Below, piece by piece: positions 1-5,933 of a DNA stretch of 64,000 nt. Position 1 is the stretch's first letter. Each line of letters begins with the position of its first letter. Both the position numbers and the translations under genes were made by a program. The notes beneath the pieces are model-generated. The model ran no database searches. It saw only the letters and a program-made list of their open reading frames with translations, and was not told where the DNA came from. This DNA comes from RGIG8700 sp045648505. Its GTDB lineage: Bacteria > Bacillota > Clostridia > RGIG6154. The stretch spans positions 1 to 64,000 of the forward strand of contig JAZROD010000032.1 of assembly GCA_045648505.1 (NCBI GenBank), in the 5' to 3' direction.

Positions 1-2
1 TG

Positions 3-39
3 TGAAGTGAACCCCATTTAGTTCACAAAAAATAAAAAA
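3..39. repeat. Left terminal inverted repeat of the insertion sequence
   Basis: These 37 bases are an exact reverse complement of positions 1206-1242. The outer end begins TGAAG, the TG start expected for IS3-family ends. Confidence 0.93.
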
Positions 40-65
40 CCTACACCAAAAACAGGAAGAGAAAT

Positions 66-854
66 TTATCTTTTCCTGTTTTTTAATCTTGTTGTATTGT
101 AAAATAATAACCAATCTTCAACAAGGGATAGATATTCTTCAAAAGATGTGATATAATTGTTGTACAAAGTTTCTTTTTTTAGTATGCTATGAAAACTCTC
201 CATAGGTGAATCATCGAGCGGAGTGCCTTTTCGACTCATTGATATTTGAATACCTTTGGATTCGCATACTGCTTTGTACTCAAAGGATGTGTATTGAAAA
301 CCTTGGTCACTGTGAATGATAAGATTCGACACATCCTTTGTTTTACCTATTGCCTCGTTTAATGTATCAAGTACAAGTTTAACATCATTACGTCTTGATA
401 TTTGATATGCAACAATTTTTCTGTTGTGTAAATCAAGAATTGTTGATAGGTAAGCTCGTTTGTTTTCAAATATTAGATATGTAATATCCGTTACCCAAAC
501 TTTGTTTGGTTCAGCAACATTGAAGTTTCTTTTTAATAAATCAGGTTTTACATTTTTCTCAATTCTTTGCATGGTAGTATTAGGTCTGATTCTCCTGATA
601 TATTCTGGTTTCAAACCGTATTTTTTCATTATTCTTGCTACCTTTTTATGATTAAATATTACACCATATTTAATCAATAAGCCTTCACAAATCCTACGAT
701 AGCCATAAGTTCCCTTTGATTCATCAAATATTTCTTTAATCAAAAGGTAATCGTAATAATCTTTATCTTCCGTTCCACGATATTTGTAATATGTTCTATT
801 TGATATATCTAACACTTCACACATATTGTCAAGAGAATACTTGTTTATATGCAT
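66..854 (-). CDS. IS3-family transposase OrfB (DDE integrase core)
   Basis: Catalytic subunit of the transposase. Numbered from the ATG at 854, the DDE triad is visible as D123 (VTDITYL), D183 (HSDQG) and E219 (SPMESF). The D-to-E interval is exactly 35 residues, the D,D(35)E signature. The N-terminal part has the HTH_21-like element with a GTYGYRRI motif. The frame stays open upstream of the ATG into the end of orfA in the -1 register, so the natural product may be an OrfAB fusion made by programmed frameshifting. A short A-rich run (GAGAAAAGA) just before the orfA stop is a candidate slip site, though a weaker one than the usual A6G heptamer. Confidence 0.93.
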   Translation of the reverse strand: MHINKYSLDNMCEVLDISNRTYYKYRGTEDKDYYDYLLIKEIFDESKGTYGYRRICEGLLIKYGVIFNHKKVARIMKKYGLKPEYIRRIRPNTTMQRIEKNVKPDLLKRNFNVAEPNKVWVTDITYLIFENKRAYLSTILDLHNRKIVAYQISRRNDVKLVLDTLNEAIGKTKDVSNLIIHSDQGFQYTSFEYKAVCESKGIQISMSRKGTPLDDSPMESFHSILKKETLYNNYITSFEEYLSLVEDWLLFYNTTRLKNRKR

Positions 855-865
855 ATTAATAAAGA

Positions 866-1165
866 TTATCTTTTCTCTCGTCGTGCCTTGAGGAAGGCTT
901 GGTATTTTTTTAGTATTTCATATTTTTCTTTATAATTAACATCATTATCATCTTTTCTCGGTCTGCCTGAACCACCTTTCCGATTATCCTGCAAAACATC
1001 TTTGCCCTCTTTTATTTTGCGAACCCAATTTCGTATAGTATGTTGAGAAATTTCATACTCTCTGCCTAACGAAGTTGATGGAATATGTTCGTTAAAATAC
1101 TTGTATAAGATTTCTTCCTTCATTGATGCTGAATATTTTTTAAATGTTTGACCTTTTTTTGCCAT
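866..1165 (-). CDS. IS3-family transposase OrfA (helix-turn-helix protein)
   Basis: Small DNA-binding protein of 99 residues. It has a helix-turn-helix around residues 30-55 (LGREYEISQHTIRNWVRKI) that recognises the terminal repeats, and a basic C-terminus. An AGGAGG ribosome binding site lies at 1178-1173, seven bases before the ATG. The ORF ends 11 bases before the orfB ATG, with orfB in the -1 frame. The ribosome binding site is inside an 11-bp inverted repeat (separate entry) that probably silences translation of transcripts entering from outside. Confidence 0.92.
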   Translation of the reverse strand: MAKKGQTFKKYSASMKEEILYKYFNEHIPSTSLGREYEISQHTIRNWVRKIKEGKDVLQDNRKGGSGRPRKDDNDVNYKEKYEILKKYQAFLKARREKR

Positions 1166-1170
1166 AAAAA

Positions 1171-1203
1171 CACCTCCTATGATAATTATACCATAAGAGG
1201 TGC
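1171..1203 (-). promoter_or_regulatory. IS promoter inside a hairpin that can hide the orfA ribosome binding site
   Basis: On the minus strand an extended -10 box (TGG then TATAAT, 1190-1185) lies in the 10-nt loop of an inverted repeat with arms 1203-1193 and 1181-1171. The stem is 11 bp with one G-U pair. The downstream arm contains the AGGAGG of orfA. A transcript begun at this promoter would start near 1178 and lack the upstream arm, leaving the site free. A read-through transcript would contain both arms and hide it. On the plus strand the same stem is followed by a run of T (1205-1211) and could act as a terminator. Confidence 0.6.
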
Positions 1204-1205
1204 GT

Positions 1206-1242
1206 TTTTTTATTTTTTGTGAACTAAATGGGGTTCACTTCA
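1206..1242. repeat. Right terminal inverted repeat of the insertion sequence
   Basis: Exact reverse complement of positions 3-39, ending CTTCA. The unit lies just upstream of orfA on the minus strand. Confidence 0.93.
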
Positions 1243-1270
1243 AATTTTGCGGTGTTTTTAAGGAGAAAAT

Positions 1271-1870
1271 ATGATTAAATATTTAACAGTTGTAACAGGA
1301 AGGATGTATCAGGTTAACTGCTATATTATATATAATGAAAATAATAAAGCGGTAATTGTTGACCCGGGTGATGAATTTGAGCTTATTGATAAAACATTAA
1401 AAAACAATAAATTAAAACCTGAAGCAATACTTCTTACACACGGACATTTTGACCATGTTGGTGCAGTAAGAAAATTAAAAGATAAATATAAAATCAAAGT
1501 ATATATGAATTTTGATGATATTATGCTTTTAAGCTTTATGAGAGAAAGTGATTTTGTACCTGATGTTGATGTTAAGAATATCACAGAAATCAGCATAGAT
1601 GGTATGAATATAAAATGTATAAACACTCCTGGCCACAGCGAGGGGAGTACCTGTTATATAATTGAAGATATGCTATTTTGCGGTGATACATTGTTTGCAG
1701 GAAGCATCGGAAGATGTGATTTGCCGGGCGGTTCACCGACGGTTATGATGAATACTTTAAGAAATATAGTTGTGAAATTTGATGATGATTTAAAGGTTCT
1801 TTCAGGACACGGAGAAGAGTCTTCAATGAGTTATGAAAAGGCCACAAATTATTACTTAAAAAATTTATAA
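1271..1870 (+). CDS. MBL-fold metallo-hydrolase, glyoxalase II-like
   Basis: A 199-residue single-domain metallo-beta-lactamase-fold protein. The dinuclear metal site is visible: T-H57-G-H59-F-D61-H62, H123 (TPGHSEGS), D140 (FCGDTLF) and H181 (SGHGEES). This is the pattern of the short bacterial hydroxyacylglutathione hydrolase-like (YcbL/GloB-related) family. It is shorter than true glyoxalase II and lacks its C-terminal helical domain, so the substrate is a small thioester or unknown. Start: AAGGAG precedes the ATG by six bases. The insertion sequence ends only 28 bp upstream, so any original upstream operon partners are separated from it. It is followed by the tRNA cluster promoter. Confidence 0.85.
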   Translation: MIKYLTVVTGRMYQVNCYIIYNENNKAVIVDPGDEFELIDKTLKNNKLKPEAILLTHGHFDHVGAVRKLKDKYKIKVYMNFDDIMLLSFMRESDFVPDVDVKNITEISIDGMNIKCINTPGHSEGSTCYIIEDMLFCGDTLFAGSIGRCDLPGGSPTVMMNTLRNIVVKFDDDLKVLSGHGEESSMSYEKATNYYLKNL

Positions 1871-1888
1871 TATTTTTCAAAAAAAGTA

Positions 1889-1917
1889 TTGACAATTAAG
1901 ACAAATGTTGTTATAAT
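1889..1917 (+). promoter_or_regulatory. Sigma-A promoter of the tRNA-Gly-Arg-His cluster
   Basis: TTGACA (1889-1894), a 17-bp spacer and TATAAT (1912-1917): a full consensus match located 22 bp before the first tRNA. Confidence 0.93.
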
Positions 1918-1939
1918 ATACAAGTCGCAAATGAGAAAT

Positions 1940-2013
1940 GCGGGTGTAGTTCAATGGTAGAACCCCAGCCTTCCAAGCTGGTCGTGTGAGTTCGATTCTC
2001 ATCACCCGCTCCA
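1940..2013 (+). tRNA. tRNA-Gly (anticodon TCC)
   Basis: Seven-base acceptor stem GCGGGTG pairs with CACCCGC. The anticodon loop is CTTCCAA, the T loop is TTCGATT, and the 3' CCA is encoded at 2011-2013. First gene of a three-tRNA cluster. Confidence 0.96.
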
Positions 2014-2019
2014 CCATAT

Positions 2020-2096
2020 GCGCCTGTAGCTCAGCTGGATAGAGCAATTGCCTTCTAAGCAATGGGCCAGGAGTTCGAATCTCTTCAGGCGCGCCA
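2020..2096 (+). tRNA. tRNA-Arg (anticodon TCT)
   Basis: Acceptor stem GCGCCTG pairs with CAGGCGC. The anticodon loop CTTCTAA gives TCT, reading AGA/AGG. Discriminator G and an encoded CCA at 2094-2096. Six bases separate it from tRNA-Gly. Confidence 0.96.
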
Positions 2097-2117
2097 CTCA
2101 TTTGCGGCACTTTTTAT

Positions 2118-2195
<78 letters not shown>

Positions 2196-2270
2196 TATTT
2201 TATCTTCAGACAAGCTTCTTGCCGGAGGCTTGTTTGTTTTTGAGCAAAATTATTTTGTGGAGGAAAAATT

Positions 2271-3566
2271 ATGAGTATTTTACTATCAGTTTCAATTGCA
2301 CTTTTGGCAGGTCTTTTAATGACCAGAGCATTTAAACCATTAAGACTGCCATCAGTTACTGCTTATCTTATAGCAGGCGTACTTATCGGTCCTTACTGTA
2401 TGGGTGCTTTAGGCATAGACGGACTTGGCTTCAATTCACACGAAGCAGTTAATACACTTAAACTTGTGTCAGAAGTAGCACTTGGATTTATTGCATTTTC
2501 AATCGGTAATGAATTCAGAGTTGACGAATTAAAGAAAACAGGTATGCAGGCAACAGTTATCGGTATTTTTCAGGCGCTTGTAGCAACACTTTTTGTTGAC
2601 CTTGCACTTTATGTAGTACATATTTTAATGCCTGAAAAGCTTACAGTTCCACAGCTTATAACACTTGGTGCTATCGCTACTGCAACTGCACCTGCAGCAA
2701 CACTTATGGTTGTAAGACAGTATAAAGCAAAAGGACCTTTAACAAATCTTCTTTTGCCTATCGTTGCACTTGACGATGCCGTTGGTCTTATTGTTTTTGC
2801 AATTTCATTCGGTATAGCAAAAACACTTGTTTCAGGTAATGTTGATATGATTGCTATTGTTGTAAATCCTTTGGTTGAAATTGTATGTTCACTTGGTCTT
2901 GGTGCAATTATGGGTTGGATTTTAACTCAGCTTGAAAAAATGTTTAACTCAAATACAAACAGATTAAATATGACAATCACATTTGTATTCTTAACTGTTG
3001 CACTTTCAATGCTTGATTTCCACATTGGATCTGTTCATATCAGCTTCTCATCACTTCTTGTTTGTATGATGCTTGGTACAGTGTTCTGCAACATTTGTCC
3101 TTTATCACACGACCTTATGGAAAAAGCAGATAAATGGACATCACCACTTTTTGCACTTTTCTTTGTTATCAGCGGTGCAGAGCTTGAGCTTGGTGTGTTC
3201 GTTGATGTTGCTATTGTGGTTATCGGCGTTGTATATATCATTTTCCGTTCACTTGGAAAATATTTTGGTTCACTTGTCAGTGCGAAAGCTGTTAAGTGTG
3301 AACCGGCTATTTGTAAATATCTTGGTATAACCCTTCTTCCACAGGCAGGTGTTGCACTTGGTATGTGTGCAACTGCAATGCAGCTTGGAGAACAGGGAAA
3401 TCTCATTAGAAATATTACTCTTTTTGCAGTTCTTATCTATGAATTGTTTGGTCCTTTAATGACAAGAGAAGCTTTGAAAGCGGCAGGCGATATTAAACCT
3501 ATGTCTGATGAAGTTAAGATGCGCAGACATAATAAGCTTGCAGATGCCCAGAACAAAAATAAATGA
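2271..3566 (+). CDS. Cation/proton antiporter, CPA2-like membrane protein
   Basis: A 431-residue integral membrane protein with about 12 hydrophobic segments. The LPSVTAYLIAGVLIGP stretch near the N-terminus and the glycine-rich segment around residues 140-150 (TATAPAATLMVV) followed by a LDDAVGLIVF segment resemble the ion-translocation core of the Na+/H+ exchanger (CPA2, KefB/GerN-like) family. The paired acidic residues of LDDA are the likely proton/cation site. No cytoplasmic TrkA-N or TrkA-C regulatory domain follows. GGAGG precedes the ATG by eight bases. The ClC-type transporter gene follows after 14 bases, so the two are probably co-transcribed for ion or pH homeostasis. Confidence 0.82.
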   Translation: MSILLSVSIALLAGLLMTRAFKPLRLPSVTAYLIAGVLIGPYCMGALGIDGLGFNSHEAVNTLKLVSEVALGFIAFSIGNEFRVDELKKTGMQATVIGIFQALVATLFVDLALYVVHILMPEKLTVPQLITLGAIATATAPAATLMVVRQYKAKGPLTNLLLPIVALDDAVGLIVFAISFGIAKTLVSGNVDMIAIVVNPLVEIVCSLGLGAIMGWILTQLEKMFNSNTNRLNMTITFVFLTVALSMLDFHIGSVHISFSSLLVCMMLGTVFCNICPLSHDLMEKADKWTSPLFALFFVISGAELELGVFVDVAIVVIGVVYIIFRSLGKYFGSLVSAKAVKCEPAICKYLGITLLPQAGVALGMCATAMQLGEQGNLIRNITLFAVLIYELFGPLMTREALKAAGDIKPMSDEVKMRRHNKLADAQNKNK

Positions 3567-3580
3567 TTTGAGGGAATAAA

Positions 3581-4816
3581 ATGTATTTTAGTAAAAGATT
3601 TAATGCAACTAAAGAATATTTGTTCTCATTTCTGAAATGGTCTCTTCTTGGTATAATTATAGGTATAGTGGGAGGAGTGGTTGGCTCTGTTTTTCACAAA
3701 TGCATAGATTTTGCTACCGAATTCAGAGCAGAGCATAACTTTGTTATGTGGTTTTTACCACTTGCAGTACTGCTTATTGTGTGTCTTTACAGACTTTTCA
3801 ATAAGTGCGGAAATATAGACACAAACCGAGTGCTTGAGTCTATAAGAAACAATAAAGATGTTCCTCTTATAATGGTGCCGTTAATATTTGTTGGTACAGT
3901 TTTAACTCATCTTGTAGGTGCATCTGCAGGCAGAGAAGGTGCCGCGCTTCAGATTGGCGGAGGTATCGGCTACAATATAGGAAAAGTTTTCAGATTGAAC
4001 GAAAATAATATGCATACTGTTGTGATGACAGGTATGAGTGCAGTTTTTTCTGCACTGTTCGGAACTCCCGTAACAGCTGCATTTTTCTCTATTGAAGTTA
4101 TAAATGTTGGTAAAATCAGTTATGCAGGCATTGTTCCGTGCATTATTTCTGCTGTTACTGCATTTTCTGTATCAAATATGTTTGGTATTGAACCTGTATC
4201 ATTTATGATACCTGAATATGATTTAAATGCACCATTGGTGCTTAAAACTGTTTTAATTGCAATAATACTTGCAGTTATGGCAATAGCATTTTGTTCAGCC
4301 ATAAAACATACAGAAGAATTGTTTAAATTTTTATTTAAAAACAGATATATAAGAGCAATCTCAGGCGGTTTACTTGTTTTAGCATTAAGTTTTATATTCT
4401 CATCAGGCGACTATAACGGTGCAGGAATGAATGTTATAGAAAATGCTATGAAGGGAATAGCCAGACCTGAAGCTTTTATTGTTAAGCTTCTGTTTACTGC
4501 AATTTCAATTGCGGCAGGCTTTAAAGGCGGAGAAATCGTACCTGCATTTTTTGTGGGTTCAACTCTTGGTTGTGTTTTAGGAAGCTTGCTTGGAGTTGAC
4601 GGATGTTTAGGCGCGGCAATCGGTTTTGTGGCATTGTTCTGCGGGGTAGTTAATTGCCCTGTTGCATCAACAATTCTTGCAGTTGAAGTTTTTGGGTCAC
4701 ATTATATAATTCTTTTTGCAATAGTATGTGCAGTAAGCTATATGATGTCAGGAAGATACAGTTTATACAAAAGTCAGAATATCTATTTTTCAAAAACTGA
4801 AGATAAAAAAATATAA
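3581..4816 (+). CDS. ClC-family anion channel or anion/proton antiporter
   Basis: A 411-residue membrane protein with the ClC signature GREGAALQIG near residues 117-126, whose glutamate is the gating/proton-coupling residue. It also has the MSAVFSALFGTPVTAAFF segment and the late GGEIVPAFFVGSTLG segment. It has no cytoplasmic CBS domains, which fits the short bacterial forms. The first canonical motif (GSGIP) is not recognisable. That loss is also reported for fluoride-exporting ClC-F proteins, so a fluoride/proton antiporter is possible, but no fluoride riboswitch was seen upstream. It lies 14 bases after the antiporter gene and ends just before a strong terminator. Confidence 0.85.
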   Translation: MYFSKRFNATKEYLFSFLKWSLLGIIIGIVGGVVGSVFHKCIDFATEFRAEHNFVMWFLPLAVLLIVCLYRLFNKCGNIDTNRVLESIRNNKDVPLIMVPLIFVGTVLTHLVGASAGREGAALQIGGGIGYNIGKVFRLNENNMHTVVMTGMSAVFSALFGTPVTAAFFSIEVINVGKISYAGIVPCIISAVTAFSVSNMFGIEPVSFMIPEYDLNAPLVLKTVLIAIILAVMAIAFCSAIKHTEELFKFLFKNRYIRAISGGLLVLALSFIFSSGDYNGAGMNVIENAMKGIARPEAFIVKLLFTAISIAAGFKGGEIVPAFFVGSTLGCVLGSLLGVDGCLGAAIGFVALFCGVVNCPVASTILAVEVFGSHYIILFAIVCAVSYMMSGRYSLYKSQNIYFSKTEDKKI

Positions 4817-4821
4817 TAAAA

Positions 4822-4860
4822 AAATCCCCCATATTCAATTATTGAATATGGGGGATTTTT
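4822..4860 (+). terminator. Rho-independent terminator after the ClC gene
   Basis: Near-perfect 18-bp inverted repeat (ATCCCCCATATTCAAT and its complement) with a very short loop, flanked by A-run and T-run. It could work in both directions. Confidence 0.92.
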
Positions 4861-4895
4861 TATGTTAATATTGAAATAATTATAAAAGAGTATAC

Positions 4896-4930
4896 AATAA
4901 ATACCAACAAGTTATTTTGCAAAAAGCGAT
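4896..4930. promoter_or_regulatory. Candidate AraC-type binding region upstream of the regulator
   Basis: Contains ATAAATACC (4897-4905) and AAAAAGCGAT (4921-4930). The same two words recur, in the other order and overlapping by three bases, at 5850-5866 before the first secreted-protein gene. Shared words at both places suggest a common regulator. This is inference, as the flanking DNA is AT-rich. Confidence 0.3.
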
Positions 4931-4969
4931 TTTTGGAAAGGTTTTTGCAAATAATAGCACATATTGGTA

Positions 4970-4999
4970 TTGAAAGGATATACCTCAAAATGCTATAAT
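4970..4999 (+). promoter_or_regulatory. Promoter of the AraC-family regulator gene
   Basis: TTGAAA (4970-4975), an 18-bp spacer and TATAAT (4994-4999) preceded by TGC, which makes an extended -10 element. Confidence 0.7.
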
Positions 5000-5067
5000 T
5001 ATTTTGTAATAGTTAGCATTTGAAAAACTACTTTAAGAGATAAAATACAAAACAGGGAGTGAGATGC

Positions 5068-5835
5068 TTGGCTGATTACCATCTTACCAATTACGGGTGC
5101 AGAGCTTTTAAGAAAAATGAAGTCTGGCAGTTTAACAACGATAATGTAAACAGACTTCATTATGTTGTCAGCGGAAAAGGCTATTATATTTTAAACGGCG
5201 AAAAAATTTATTTCAAACCTGGGTGCATTTATATTATTCCACCGTTCTTTGATTACAACACAGGCTATGATAAAGATATCGGCTTTAAACATATGTATTT
5301 CGATTTCTTTTCTGCAAGGCTTTTTGGGTTTGAAGAACCGCTCTGCCTTGAAGCAAGTGAACATGAAAGCATTCAGGGTGTTCTGAATATGCTCACAAGC
5401 TTTTTTGCGGATTGTGACAGAGGTCTGTATGATAAAGAAAAGAAAAAGATACATATAACGAGAGCGTTCACTTTTTTAATGGAGCTTATTGATGATTGCT
5501 ACAATATCCGCTATGTCGCAGATGAAAGAATTGAAAAGATTTTAAGATATATCCACGAAAATTATGCAAATGATATTACGGTAGATGATATGGCAAATCA
5601 TTTGTATTTAAACAAAAGCTATTTTTCAAAAATGTTTATGGAAAAAGTAAAAATGTCCCCACACGAATATCTTATATACTATCGTGTTATAAGAGGAATT
5701 GAAATGATAAAAAAAGGGCAAAAGATTAGCGATGTGGCAGAAAAAGTAGGATATAAAAACGCAAATTCATTTTCAACTGCTGTGAGAAAATACACCGGAA
5801 GTTCTCCAAAAGCTAACAAATTAAGCTTGTTTTAA
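5068..5835 (+). CDS. AraC-family transcriptional regulator
   Basis: About 255 residues. The N-terminal half is a cupin-like sensor (HYVVSGKGYYILNGEK, then an FKPGCIYIIPP segment), as in sugar-responsive AraC proteins. The C-terminal ~100 residues contain the two helix-turn-helix motifs (DDMANHLYLNKSYFSKMF and ISDVAEKVGYKNANSFSTA). A TTG start at 5068 is chosen because GGGAG ends eight bases before it. An in-frame GTG at 5059 would sit on top of that site. It is the first gene of the polysaccharide locus and the only dedicated regulator in it, so it probably controls the following ~29 kb in response to an imported oligosaccharide. Confidence 0.9.
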   Translation: MADYHLTNYGCRAFKKNEVWQFNNDNVNRLHYVVSGKGYYILNGEKIYFKPGCIYIIPPFFDYNTGYDKDIGFKHMYFDFFSARLFGFEEPLCLEASEHESIQGVLNMLTSFFADCDRGLYDKEKKKIHITRAFTFLMELIDDCYNIRYVADERIEKILRYIHENYANDITVDDMANHLYLNKSYFSKMFMEKVKMSPHEYLIYYRVIRGIEMIKKGQKISDVAEKVGYKNANSFSTAVRKYTGSSPKANKLSLF

Positions 5836-5849
5836 TAACTTTTTTGGAT

Positions 5850-5866
5850 AAAAAGCGATAAATACC
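5850..5866. promoter_or_regulatory. Candidate operator before the first secreted-protein gene
   Basis: Fused copy of AAAAAGCGAT and ATAAATACC, the two words also found at 4897-4930. The 100 bp up to the gene at 5934 have no good sigma-A promoter, which would fit activator-dependent transcription. Low certainty. Confidence 0.3.
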
Positions 5867-5933
5867 TATAGAAAATAATAAAGTAAAGTAATAAAATTTA
5901 AATATAAAATAAAATTCAGAAAGGATTTTTATT

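Larger units (their letters stand above)
3..1242 (-). mobile_element. IS3-family (IS150-like) insertion sequence, apparently intact
   Basis: The element is bounded by perfect 37-bp terminal inverted repeats that begin TGAAGTGAACC and carries two minus-strand ORFs, orfA (helix-turn-helix) and orfB (DDE integrase core), in the order and frame relation typical of the IS3 family. Both ORFs are uninterrupted, so the copy may be active. It ends about 28 bp upstream of the metallo-hydrolase gene and may have cut that gene off from its original promoter. Target-site duplication cannot be checked because only two bases of left flank are in the window, so the outermost boundary is uncertain by one to three bases. 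Confidence 0.92.

Noticed and set aside
3400..3600. Fluoride riboswitch ahead of the ClC gene
   Set aside because: Only 14 bases separate the antiporter and ClC genes, and no riboswitch-like structure was seen there or before 2271.
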